NCBI RefSeq assembly: GCF_900116385.1
Contig: NZ_FPCI01000001.1
Coordinates: 2,391,501-2,455,500 of the forward strand
From: Pseudoxanthomonas sp. YR558
GTDB taxonomy: Bacteria; Pseudomonadota; Gammaproteobacteria; Xanthomonadales; Xanthomonadaceae
Length of the DNA: 64,000 bases
Direction: 5' to 3'
Part shown: positions 53,705 through 62,745 of the stretch, one piece after another
Layout of the letters: the number at the start of each line of letters is the position of its first letter
How positions within the stretch are numbered: position 1 is the stretch's first letter
Notes under the pieces: model-generated
Seen by the model: only the letters and a program-made list of their open reading frames with translations
Database searches by the model: none
Told to the model about the DNA's origin: nothing
Program-made: the position numbers and the translations under genes

Positions 53705-55849
53705 TCAGCGCGTAGCACCCATTTCCTTCAGCAGGTGCGGCGCCGGATAGACCTTGCCCATCAGCCAGCGCAGGTAGCGCATGTCCACGTGCACCGCGCG
53801 CTTGTAGCGAGGGTCGAACATCCAGCTGGCACTGACGGATTCCCAGTTGCTGTCGAAGTTCAGGCCGATCAGTTCACCGCGCGCATTGAGCACGGGAGAA
53901 CCGGAGTTGCCGCCGGTCGTGTCCAGGTTGGTGAGGAAGTTGACCGTCTGCGTCTTCAGCGCGGGATCCTCGGTGCCGGCGAAATCGCCTTTGGCGATGG
54001 CATCGAGCAGCGGCTTCGGCGCGTCGAACGGCACCTGGCCGGTGTTCTTCTCGACGATGCCGGCCACCGTCGTCACCGGCGTGTACTGCACGCCGTCGCG
54101 CGGCGAGAAGCCGTCGACCTTGCCGAAGCTGACCCGAAGCGTACCGTTGGCGTCCGGATAAAGGGCGCGCCCCTGCTGCTTGCGCCATGCGAACAGCACG
54201 CGCATGTAGGCCGGGCGCAGCCGCAATTGTTCGCCTTCACGTGTCTTGCGCTCTTGCTCCAGCGCCAACTGCACGGGTACCAGCGCCGCCGCCAGGTCGA
54301 TCAGGGGATCGGCAGCCAGCGGTTTGCCCTCGCGCGCCGCCGCGAAGCGCGACAGGCGCTCGGCCTCGTCGCCGAGCTCCGTTCCCGCATACAGCACATC
54401 CAATGCCTTCTTGAGCGAAGCGGGCGTGCGACCGAAGGCCGCATCGAAGCCCGGCAGGCGCTGCGCGTCCGGCAACTGCTGGTAGCGCGTCAGCAGGACC
54501 GTCAGCAGCGCTTTCTCCACGTCAGGGGAATAACGGCGCTGCACCTGCTTCAAGACACCTTCGATCAACGCATGGTCGCGCGTCTGGTAGCCGCTCTCGC
54601 GCTCGGCGTCCGGCTTGGCCGATTCCAGCCGCAAGCGTTCCAGCGTGATCGCGCTGCGCATCAGTTGCGACTGCGAACCGAACAGCGACAGCAGCAGCTC
54701 GCGTTCGCGCACCGCCGATCCGCCGGCGATCGAGGCAGCGAGTGCATCGATGTCCGCCCGTTCCTTCGCTGCCGCGTCGGTCGCCAGCATGCCGCGCTCG
54801 TCCTCGGCACGGACGCGCACGGCATCGCTGCGGCGCAGGCCTTCCAATTCGCCAGCAGCACGCTTGCGGTTGTTCTTCAGCGATTGCAGCTGCGCCGCAT
54901 AGCGCGTCTTCGCGTCGGCATCCTGCTTGCCGGCCGCTTCGATCACGTCGATGAGCTGGTCGAACACCGCCACGCGCGCGGGCAGCGTCCAGTTGATCTG
55001 TTCATCGAACTCGGCCGCCGTGCGGTGCCGGTAGGTGACGCCCGGATAGCCGGCGAGCATGGCGTAGTCGCCCGCCTTCGGTCCGTCCTTCGCCAGCGCC
55101 AGGTGCGCCGGCGCGCGGTAGGGCACGTTGTCGGCGCTATAGGCGGCGGGTTTTCCGTCCTTGCCCACGTAGGCGCGCAGCAGGGTGAAGTCGCCGGTGT
55201 GGCGCGGCCACATGAAGTTGTCGATCTCGTCGCCGTAGTTGCCGATCGCGCGGGGTGGCGCATACACCAGACGGATGTCGCGCAACTCGAGCTGCTTGAT
55301 GCGGTAGAAATCCGTGCCGTAGTACATGTTCGCCACGCTGCAGCGGACGCCGGATTCCCGTTCGCAGTCGGCGACGATCGCCTTGCTGGCGCGGTCGATG
55401 GCATCGAAGTAGGCGCGTCCGGTCTTGCCGCTCGCGTCCTTCAGCACCGCGTCGGTCACCTTGTCGTAGCCCACCGTGACCAGCACGCGGAAATCCGGAT
55501 TGGCAGGCAGCTCGGCGCCGCGATCGGCCGCAATGAAGCCGTCATCGATCAGGTTGCGCTCCGGCTTGCTGTTGTACTGGATCACGCCGTACGCCACGTG
55601 GTGGTTCGTGAGCACCAATCCATCCGGCGAGACGAATGCGCCGGTGCCACCGCCGGCACGTACGACGGCACTCAAGGGCGCGGCGGTGACGTCCGCCAGC
55701 GTCTTCGGGTCGCCCTTGAAACCGGCCTCGCGTAGCGGTTTGGCCAGTTGCGGCAGCTGCGACGGCATCCACATGCCTTCATCGGCATGCGCGGGCAGGG
55801 CGAGGGCGACGCCCAGGGCGAGGGCGGAAGTCGAAAGTCGGCGGCGCAT
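53705..55849 (-). CDS. S46-family dipeptidyl-peptidase (DPP7/DPP11-like)
   Basis: The product is 714 residues, normal for the family. The ATG at 55849 opens a signal peptide (LSTSALALGVALALPAHA); mature EGMWMPSQLPQL is typical. The catalytic His lies in LVLTNHHVAYG (about 83-84), the Ser in TTGGNSGSPVLN near the C-terminus, and the large helical insert (DQLIDVIEAAGKQDADAKTRY) is present. Periplasmic S46 enzymes release dipeptides from peptide N-termini for uptake. The residue after FD in LIGLNFDSNWES, which in this family influences the preference for acidic or hydrophobic P1 residues, is Ser here. Leads an operon with two small genes. Confidence 0.93.
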   Translation of the reverse strand: MRRRLSTSALALGVALALPAHADEGMWMPSQLPQLAKPLREAGFKGDPKTLADVTAAPLSAVVRAGGGTGAFVSPDGLVLTNHHVAYGVIQYNSKPERNLIDDGFIAADRGAELPANPDFRVLVTVGYDKVTDAVLKDASGKTGRAYFDAIDRASKAIVADCERESGVRCSVANMYYGTDFYRIKQLELRDIRLVYAPPRAIGNYGDEIDNFMWPRHTGDFTLLRAYVGKDGKPAAYSADNVPYRAPAHLALAKDGPKAGDYAMLAGYPGVTYRHRTAAEFDEQINWTLPARVAVFDQLIDVIEAAGKQDADAKTRYAAQLQSLKNNRKRAAGELEGLRRSDAVRVRAEDERGMLATDAAAKERADIDALAASIAGGSAVRERELLLSLFGSQSQLMRSAITLERLRLESAKPDAERESGYQTRDHALIEGVLKQVQRRYSPDVEKALLTVLLTRYQQLPDAQRLPGFDAAFGRTPASLKKALDVLYAGTELGDEAERLSRFAAAREGKPLAADPLIDLAAALVPVQLALEQERKTREGEQLRLRPAYMRVLFAWRKQQGRALYPDANGTLRVSFGKVDGFSPRDGVQYTPVTTVAGIVEKNTGQVPFDAPKPLLDAIAKGDFAGTEDPALKTQTVNFLTNLDTTGGNSGSPVLNARGELIGLNFDSNWESVSASWMFDPRYKRAVHVDMRYLRWLMGKVYPAPHLLKEMGATR

Positions 55850-55920
55850 CGGCAGGGTCCACGGAAACAGGTCGTGACGATAACGATCCATCCGTGGCGC
55901 GGCAAATGCCGCGTCGCAGG

Positions 55921-56991
55921 TCAGGACAGGAGCGGTGTCGGCACGCCGAGGAAGCGGCCCAGCCGCGCGGCGGCCTTCGCGATCCCGGCGAGCTCCTTGT
56001 CCTGCAAGGCCCGGAACGGCGAAAGCCGGAGGCCACCGCGCGCGTCGGCTTCGCGCCTCCACGTGCCAACGACTCTGCCCTCCACGATGATGGTGGGGCT
56101 GACCAGGCCATTGATGCCGATCACGCGGCGCAAGTACGCGTTGTCCACGACGGGCGCGCGATCGCGATAGCCGATGACGTACTCGTCGAATGCCGGCAAC
56201 AGGCGGATCGCGTGCGCGCTGCGCGTCGCGGGCAATGCAGGTGCATGCCACAGCGTGTCGTCGTCGTTCGGCTCGCGCTGGAGCTGCGAAGCCGCCACAT
56301 CCAGTGCCCGCTTCGCATCCTTCTGGGTCAGGCCAGACCACCATGCGAGATCCGCCGCCGTCGCGGGCGCATGGCCTTGCAGATAGCGCAGGGCGAGGCG
56401 TTGCAGGGCTTCGTCGCGGTCCAGCGATGCGGCGGCGGGAATCCAGGCGTCGAGCCAGACGAATGTCGGTTGCCGTCCTTCACGGGGCCCTTGGCAGATC
56501 AACCCTTCCTGCGCCATCCAGCCCAGGACGTGCAAGCCACGCTGGCCGCCGCTGTCCACGCCGATCGCATCCAGGCGCGCGTACAGATCGCCGCGTTTGA
56601 CGGGTCGGCCGTGCGACAGCGTCGCTTCTAGTGCGCGTCTGCAGCGTCCGAGCGTTTCGGCATCGAGTCCATGGTCGCGGGCGATGCGCGCGGCATTGGC
56701 GGCCTGCACGCGCGGTGCCATCAGCGCCACCATCCAGCGCACGTCCTCACGCGCGAGCCAGTGAAGGGTGCCGCGCATTGGCCACGTGCGTACGATCTCG
56801 CCGCGTGCGATCGCCGCTTCTACCGTCGCCAGCGTCGCGCCCGCGGTGCGCAGACCGATCGCCCACAGCGAGGCGGCGTAGTCCTGTGCCTGCATGGCGC
56901 CGAGATGGCCGACCGCGGCAGCAACCGTGTCGGCGATCGGCGTGGCGATGCCCTGCCGCTGCAAACGATGCCGGCGCAGCGCCGCGGTCAT
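55921..56991 (-). CDS. Winged-helix DNA-binding protein, AlkZ/YcaQ-like (HTH_42 family)
   Basis: The product is 356 residues. Family marks are LGAMQAQDYAASLWAIGLR with the conserved QxQ-like AMQAQDY, TWPMRGTLHWL, WWSGLTQKDAKRAL and LLPAFDEYVIGYRDR. Related proteins are DNA glycosylases that unhook interstrand crosslinks or remove bulky alkylated bases; activity here is inferred from the family. The ATG at 56991 is preferred because the upstream ATG at 57045 lies inside the tamB coding end. It follows tamB after about 22 bases and may be co-transcribed. Confidence 0.83.
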   Translation of the reverse strand: MTAALRRHRLQRQGIATPIADTVAAAVGHLGAMQAQDYAASLWAIGLRTAGATLATVEAAIARGEIVRTWPMRGTLHWLAREDVRWMVALMAPRVQAANAARIARDHGLDAETLGRCRRALEATLSHGRPVKRGDLYARLDAIGVDSGGQRGLHVLGWMAQEGLICQGPREGRQPTFVWLDAWIPAAASLDRDEALQRLALRYLQGHAPATAADLAWWSGLTQKDAKRALDVAASQLQREPNDDDTLWHAPALPATRSAHAIRLLPAFDEYVIGYRDRAPVVDNAYLRRVIGINGLVSPTIIVEGRVVGTWRREADARGGLRLSPFRALQDKELAGIAKAAARLGRFLGVPTPLLS

Positions 56992-57013
56992 CGGGATGCG
57001 CGGCCGTGGCGCA

Positions 57014-60000
57014 CTATTTTTCCTTGCGCCAGTTGACCGAGCCACGCGTCTCGGTGGTGCTGGATTCGATTTCCACGTCGAAGCCTTTGCGCAGCAGGTA
57101 CTTCAGCGTGACCGCGGAGCCGGAGCCGATCATCGATACGCCGTAACTCACGTACAGCTTGGGCGAGAGGTACTTGCCCACGCCGAACACGGAGCCGCCC
57201 AGTGTGCGCGATTCCAGCACGCCGGCATCGTCCAGGCCGATCTTCGCGCCGAGCTGCGAGGCCAGCAGGCCCGCGCCCGCGCCCAGTGCAGAAGACGCCG
57301 CATTGATGCGCTGGCTTTCGTCGCTGCTCGCCGTGTTGAGCGAGCGGCCGAGCACCAGGTAGGCGAGCGCTTCGGATTCGGACATCGCGGGGTTGGACCA
57401 CACGCGCGCACGTGGCTGGCTGGCGCGGCCGGTCACGTCGATGCCGGCGGTGACGCTGGCGCTGACGACCTCGCGCTCGGCGCGGATGTTGATGCGCGGG
57501 TCCGAGACCGCGTTGTTGCTCCAGGTCAGTTCGCCGCGGGTGATGCGCAGCTTCTGTCCATACGCTTCGTAGCGGCCGTCCACGTCGAGGCGACCGGTGG
57601 CGAGCATTTCGCGGCCGGGCTGCGAACGCACGTGCAGCGTGCCGGCGAGCGTGCCCTCCAGTCCGTATCCCTTGAGGTTGACCTCCGGGCCGACCTTGAG
57701 CGCGAGGTCCAGATCCAGGCGCGAACTCGGCGCGCGTTCGGGATCGGCCGGGTCCAGCACGACGACGTCTTCGGAAGCGGACACGCCGTCGTCCAGTTTC
57801 TCCACGTCGATCGTGGCGGACGGCACGCCGACCTCGCCGCGTACCTGGATGGTGTTGTCGGCGAAGCCCACCTGCAGGTTGGGCGAGGCGACCGCGCGCA
57901 GGTCCGTGGTGTCGGCGACCAGTACGTTCTCGCCACGCACCTGGAACTGCAGCGGCGTGGTGTCGTTGTTCCAGCCCAGCGTGCCGGCGACGTTCAACAC
58001 GCCCCCGGTGCCGGTACCGCCGGTGGACGACACGGTCTTCATGCTGCCTTCGATGCGCGCGCTGCCATCGGACAGGGCGACCATGTCGGCGCTGCCGTCG
58101 GTAAGCGAGACGCCCAGCGCCGGCAGTTCGCCGGTGAATTCGGTAAGCGTGGCTTCGCCGCTCAGCAGCGGATGTCCGCGTGCGCCGGCCACGCCGATAT
58201 GGCCGGCCAGCTTGCCGCGCGGCCGCACCAGATCCGGCGAGAACAGTTCCATCCAGAACAGGCGCGAGTTGTGGAAGTAGAGATCGCCCTTCAGCGGCGC
58301 GAACGCATCCCAGCCGGTGTTGAACGTCGCATCGACGTAACCATCACCCTTGAAGCCGGTGCCCAGGCGGCCCTGGATGCGCTGCGGGGTGAACTCCGCG
58401 TCGAAGGTGAAGTTGTCGTAGCGGATGATCTCGCCGCGCGCGCTGGTGCCCATCTTCAGGCCGCCATCGAGCGAGGCCAGGTGCACTTCGCCCTGCCACG
58501 CGTTGCCAGCGGGGCGCAGCGATGCATCGAGAGTGAACTCGCCGCGCAGCGTCAACGGACGGCCGTTGTTCGGCGGCAGCCACGGCTGCACGAGCGCCAG
58601 CGACAGCGCTTCGCCACGCACTTTCAGGCCCTCACGCGGCCAGTTGGCGATGGCGCACAGCGCGCCGCCGATATCGGAGCCCAGGCAGCTCTCGGACAGC
58701 GTCCACGCAGCACCGTTCTGCGCGAAACGCGCGGGCTGCCGCAGCGTCCAGGGATTGCCCTTAGATGGCGCGATGCGCAGCGCATCCAGCGTGCCCTGCC
58801 AGTTGGCGCCGCGCTTCTGCGCACTGCCGGCCAGCGCCACCGCGCCCATCGCGTTGCGTGCATCGCCGTCGAAGCGCAGGTCTTCCACCGCACCGCGCGC
58901 ATGGAGTTGCACGCTGTCCAGCACGGTACCCACATCCACGGCGCTGCCTTGCAGGGCGAGTTCGCCATTGCCGTTGCGCCAGGGCAGCCGGCCGCGCAGG
59001 CTGACCTGTCCTGCGCTCCAGTCGTTCCAGCGCAGATTCTCGCCGCCGAGGTCGGCGTCGATGTTCGGTGCGGCCCGCGCACCCGTCAGTTTCAGCGTGC
59101 CGGCCAGCGTGCCGCTGGCTTCAGGCAGCAGGTCCGCGAGGTTGAGCGGACGGAACGTCGCATCGACGTCCACCGTATCGCTGACTTTGCCCTTCGCGGC
59201 GACGCGGCTGCCGCCGAGCGACAGGTCCAGTTCGCCCTGGCCCGCGTTGCCGTCGAGGGCGAACTTGCCGCGCGCATCGAGCGCACGATCGCGCAGGCGG
59301 CCGCCCAGCTTCGGGACGTCCAGCGTGCCCTGGAACTGACCATCCTCGCGCTGCCGTCCTTTCGAGGCGAGCTGGCCGGAAACGTTGCCGTTCCAACCCG
59401 CCGCGAAATATCCAGGATCGAACCCGGCCAGCGTGGCCTGCACGTCCCAGTCGAGCGCGGGCGCCCAGCCGACGGTGCCGGTGGCATCGAGCGTGCCGGT
59501 CGGCATGGTGGCCCGCAGCTTTTCCAGTTGCACGCGCTCCGCGTTGCCACGGCCGTCGAACTCCAGCACGGCGCTGTCGTCGCCGCGCGTCAGCGTGGCC
59601 TTGCCGATCGCGGCCCAGGCCTCGAGCTTGCCCGCCAGACCGAAGTCGCCCTCAGCGCCGATCGTGCTGTCCGCGTCGGTGCCCCAGCGCAGGCCGCGTG
59701 CATTCACCGCGAACCGGAACTCGGGGTTCTCCGGCACGGTGAAATCCGCGCGTCCGCGCAGCGCGGCGTAGCCGTCGAACGCACGGATCGCGAGCGGTTC
59801 GACCGTGAGTACTTCGCCATCGATGCGTGCGTGCGACGGTTCGATCACCACCGCGATGTCGCCCTGCTGCACCGTACCCTGCAGGTCCGCGGCGCCACCG
59901 GCACCCTTGGCGACCAGGTCGAAGGCCACCGGCGTGCCGTCGTCCATCACGCCCAGCAGCGACAGGTCGAGCGCTTCGGTTTTCGCGGCGAAGTTCCAGG

Positions 60001-60847
60001 TCGGTTTCGTCTCGCCACGCAGCGTGAGCGTCGCGCGCACCGGCGCGGGCGCGGCGCCGGCCAGGCCGACGTTCATGCGCGCACGATTGCCGCGCGCCAC
60101 CAGTCCGAGGCGTGCGGGCGTGCGGCCGGCCGCAGCGGGAAACACGCCGCTGGCGGTCAGGTCGGTCTCGTAGTTGTCGCGCGGCGCGTAGGCGCCATGC
60201 ACGCCGAACGCGCCACGGTCGCTGGCGATGGCCAGCTTCTCCGCATGCACGTAGCCGTTGCCGATGTCGATGCCACCTGTGGCGCGCGCGATGTCGATGA
60301 CGGGTTGGCCGCTTTGCCGGATCAGGAAGCGGTCGATCTCCAGTCGGTCGGCCTGGATCGCGAGCGGCATCTCGATCTGCGGCAGCAGGTCGGGCCAGTG
60401 CGGCAGTTCGAAAGGCTCTTCGCTCTCGGGGATGTCGAGCATCGCGCCGCGCACGCGCAGCACGTCCAGGCGCAAACGCTTGCCGAGCAGGGGCCGCAGG
60501 TCCGGTTCGAGGTAGACCTCGTCGGCGGTGAAGCGGATCGTGTCCCAGCGGAAGTCGACGCCCCGCAGCGTCAACGGGCCGGCGATGGGGCCGTCCACTT
60601 CCTTGTAGGTCAGCGATGCGTCCGCCGGCAGGCGCGCCTGGATCTGCGCAAGCAACACATCGCGGCCGGCCACCGTCTGCAGCAGCCAGTACAGGCCGAT
60701 GCACAGCAGCACCAGCAATACGCCGCTGCCGATCGCGCTGCGGATCGCCAGCGTGCGCATGCGGGCCCTGCGGCGCGCGCGCAGTTCGGCGATGCGCGCG
60801 TCGCGCTCTTCGGGCGTGAGGTTATCGGGGACGCGCGGCTTCCTCAC
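57014..60847 (-). CDS. tamB: Translocation and assembly module protein TamB
   Basis: The product is 1277 residues. A cytoplasmic basic stretch and one membrane helix (AIGSGVLLVLLCIGLYWLL, about 38-57) are followed by a very long periplasmic beta-structure typical of AsmA/TamB-type lipid-transfer proteins. The C-terminal DUF490 region is recognisable (RGELTWSNNAVSDPRINIRAER, SEALAYLVLGRSLN, VSYGVSMIGSG, LRKGFDVEIESS). It bridges inner and outer membranes, working with TamA in outer-membrane protein insertion and phospholipid transport. Its start overlaps the tamA stop by four bases. Confidence 0.95.
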   Translation of the reverse strand: MRKPRVPDNLTPEERDARIAELRARRRARMRTLAIRSAIGSGVLLVLLCIGLYWLLQTVAGRDVLLAQIQARLPADASLTYKEVDGPIAGPLTLRGVDFRWDTIRFTADEVYLEPDLRPLLGKRLRLDVLRVRGAMLDIPESEEPFELPHWPDLLPQIEMPLAIQADRLEIDRFLIRQSGQPVIDIARATGGIDIGNGYVHAEKLAIASDRGAFGVHGAYAPRDNYETDLTASGVFPAAAGRTPARLGLVARGNRARMNVGLAGAAPAPVRATLTLRGETKPTWNFAAKTEALDLSLLGVMDDGTPVAFDLVAKGAGGAADLQGTVQQGDIAVVIEPSHARIDGEVLTVEPLAIRAFDGYAALRGRADFTVPENPEFRFAVNARGLRWGTDADSTIGAEGDFGLAGKLEAWAAIGKATLTRGDDSAVLEFDGRGNAERVQLEKLRATMPTGTLDATGTVGWAPALDWDVQATLAGFDPGYFAAGWNGNVSGQLASKGRQREDGQFQGTLDVPKLGGRLRDRALDARGKFALDGNAGQGELDLSLGGSRVAAKGKVSDTVDVDATFRPLNLADLLPEASGTLAGTLKLTGARAAPNIDADLGGENLRWNDWSAGQVSLRGRLPWRNGNGELALQGSAVDVGTVLDSVQLHARGAVEDLRFDGDARNAMGAVALAGSAQKRGANWQGTLDALRIAPSKGNPWTLRQPARFAQNGAAWTLSESCLGSDIGGALCAIANWPREGLKVRGEALSLALVQPWLPPNNGRPLTLRGEFTLDASLRPAGNAWQGEVHLASLDGGLKMGTSARGEIIRYDNFTFDAEFTPQRIQGRLGTGFKGDGYVDATFNTGWDAFAPLKGDLYFHNSRLFWMELFSPDLVRPRGKLAGHIGVAGARGHPLLSGEATLTEFTGELPALGVSLTDGSADMVALSDGSARIEGSMKTVSSTGGTGTGGVLNVAGTLGWNNDTTPLQFQVRGENVLVADTTDLRAVASPNLQVGFADNTIQVRGEVGVPSATIDVEKLDDGVSASEDVVVLDPADPERAPSSRLDLDLALKVGPEVNLKGYGLEGTLAGTLHVRSQPGREMLATGRLDVDGRYEAYGQKLRITRGELTWSNNAVSDPRINIRAEREVVSASVTAGIDVTGRASQPRARVWSNPAMSESEALAYLVLGRSLNTASSDESQRINAASSALGAGAGLLASQLGAKIGLDDAGVLESRTLGGSVFGVGKYLSPKLYVSYGVSMIGSGSAVTLKYLLRKGFDVEIESSTTETRGSVNWRKEK

Positions 60848-62628
60848 AGGTCCGTCCCGATGTTGAGGTAGATCTGGAAGCTGGAATCCGGGTCATCCAG
60901 GCCGTGCGCGATGTCGAGCCGCACCGGTCCCACCGGCGAGCGCCAGCGCAGGCCGATGCCCACGCCGGTGCTGAGCTGCGGGCGGGTGCCGTCGAACGCA
61001 CTGCCGGTATCCACGAACACGGCACCGCCGTAAGGGCCGCCCTTCGGATAGAACTCGTACTCCACGCTGCTGGTGAGCACGTTCTTCGCGCCCAACGCGT
61101 AGTCGCCGCGGCGGGGGCCGACTTCACGAAACGCGTAGCCGCGGATGCTGCGGTCGCCGCCGGCGAAGAAGCGCAGCGACGGCGGCATCGCCACCAGCGA
61201 GCTGGTGAAGGTGTGGCCGTACTCGCCGCGCACGATCAGCGCGCTGTTGGTCTTGTACTGCTGCGACCAGCGCGCGCGCATGTGGAATTGCAGGAAGTTG
61301 GCGTCGGAGCCCGCGCCTTCCACGCCGCCACGCAACAGGATGGAGCCAGCGAGCTGGTCGGGCCGGTTCGAGCCGACCGGCGAATTGGTGTAGTCCGCGC
61401 GCAACGAGGGGTAGGTGAACGTCGCGTACTCCACGGTGGTGTCGGGCAGGCCGGTGACGGGATCGTCCTCGACATAGCGCCAGCGTTCGCGCAAGGCGTG
61501 CAGCGACGCGACCGCAGTCCAGTCCTCGCTGACTTGGCCGCTGCGGCTGCCGGTGAACTCGACATGACGCAGGTCGATGTAATCGGTCTGTTCGTCGCTG
61601 GCTTGCACGCCAACGGTGAACCAGCCGTCGAGCCACTTGAACGCGGGGATGCGGTACTGCGTCAGCAGCGTCTTGCGCTTCTGCGCGTAGTCCAGGTGCG
61701 TCGACAACTTGTGGCCGCGCGAATTGACGTAGCGGCGGTCGAGGCCCAGGCGGATACCGGGGCCACTCTCGGTGCCGTAGCTGACGCCGGCGGTGTAGAT
61801 GTCGCGCTTGGCCAGTTCGAGGTTGACGTCGATCGGCACGCGCCCGTCTTCGGCCTTGTCCGGGTTTGCCTGAATGTCGATGCTGGAGAAGTAGTCCAGC
61901 CCCACCAGCGATTCGCGCAGGCGGTCCAGCTTGCCCTGGTGGAAATAACTGCCTTCTTCCCAGTACACGAGCTTGTCGAGCAGGCCCTGGTCGAACTTGT
62001 TCTGGTGGAACGTGGTGGGGCCCATGTCGTAGCGGATGCCGCTGACCCAACCCAGCGCGATGTCGGCCGCGTGCTCCGCGCGCGTCACCTCCACCCGGCG
62101 ATGGGTGAAGTCGGCGTCGAAATAGCCGCGATCGGCCAGGCGTCGCACGATGGCCAGCTTGCTGGCTTCGTAGGTGGTGTGGTCGAACACGTCGCCGACC
62201 TTCGGCGCGAACGCTTCCAGGTCTTCCTTCAGGTAGCGGTCGCCACCGCCGTCGCCTTCGATCGACAGGTCGCGCCGGCGCACGCGCACCGGCTCCCCCA
62301 GTGCCACCCGGACGGTCACGGTCAGGCGCTCGTCATCGGCGCCTTCGGTGCGGGGCGCATCGACGGTGATGTCGGGGGCGTAGTAGCCGAACGGCTCGAG
62401 CGCTTCGCGCGTTTCGGCGACGGCTTCGCCCAGCAGGTATTCCAGTCGCGATTCGCCCAGGCGGCTGCCGAGCGAGTCGTTGAGCGAGAGTGCCGCGTTG
62501 ACGTTCTCGATCATCAGTTCGTCGTCGAGCCCTTCGATCCGGACCTTGTCGACGATGGCCGCAGCCCAGGCGGGGCCCGTGGCGGCAAGCATGCAGAGGA
62601 CGGTGGCGAAGCGGGGGAGTCGTCGCAT
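60844..62628 (-). CDS. tamA: Translocation and assembly module protein TamA
   Basis: The product is 594 residues, an Omp85-family outer-membrane protein. A signal peptide (FATVLCMLAATGPAWA) precedes three POTRA domains (IEGLDDELMIENVNAALSL; residues about 25-265) and a 16-strand barrel. The lid-lock motif region is visible as RFFAGGDRSIRGYAF, and the last strand GPVRLDIAHGL ... FQIYLNIGTDL. Partner of the overlapping tamB gene. Confidence 0.95.
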   Translation of the reverse strand: MRRLPRFATVLCMLAATGPAWAAAIVDKVRIEGLDDELMIENVNAALSLNDSLGSRLGESRLEYLLGEAVAETREALEPFGYYAPDITVDAPRTEGADDERLTVTVRVALGEPVRVRRRDLSIEGDGGGDRYLKEDLEAFAPKVGDVFDHTTYEASKLAIVRRLADRGYFDADFTHRRVEVTRAEHAADIALGWVSGIRYDMGPTTFHQNKFDQGLLDKLVYWEEGSYFHQGKLDRLRESLVGLDYFSSIDIQANPDKAEDGRVPIDVNLELAKRDIYTAGVSYGTESGPGIRLGLDRRYVNSRGHKLSTHLDYAQKRKTLLTQYRIPAFKWLDGWFTVGVQASDEQTDYIDLRHVEFTGSRSGQVSEDWTAVASLHALRERWRYVEDDPVTGLPDTTVEYATFTYPSLRADYTNSPVGSNRPDQLAGSILLRGGVEGAGSDANFLQFHMRARWSQQYKTNSALIVRGEYGHTFTSSLVAMPPSLRFFAGGDRSIRGYAFREVGPRRGDYALGAKNVLTSSVEYEFYPKGGPYGGAVFVDTGSAFDGTRPQLSTGVGIGLRWRSPVGPVRLDIAHGLDDPDSSFQIYLNIGTDL

Positions 62629-62710
62629 GCAGGCAGGATAACCGGTGCAGGTTAAACGCGGTGAACGAGCAGCGTGGCGACATCTGCGGTGCAGCCACGC
62701 CCGTTCATGT

Positions 62711-62737
62711 CACGCCGCCCGTGTCGCGGACGGCGTG
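62711..62737 (-). terminator. Possible weak hairpin after glyS
   Basis: CACGCCG and CGGCGTG pair over a 13-nt loop just beyond the glyS stop. No T-run is present, so support is slight. Confidence 0.3.
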
Positions 62738-62745
62738 GGCGTGGA

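Noticed and set aside
53735..55735. A 666-codon plus-strand open frame opposite the S46 peptidase
   Set aside because: The peptidase has an intact triad and signal peptide on the other strand; the plus-strand product shows no domain pattern.
56894..60871. A 1325-codon open frame on the plus strand opposite tamB
   Set aside because: It is a shadow of tamB: high GC gives few stops on the opposite strand, the translation is low-complexity and rich in Arg, Gln and Ala, and tamB is a clear family member with tamA overlapping it.
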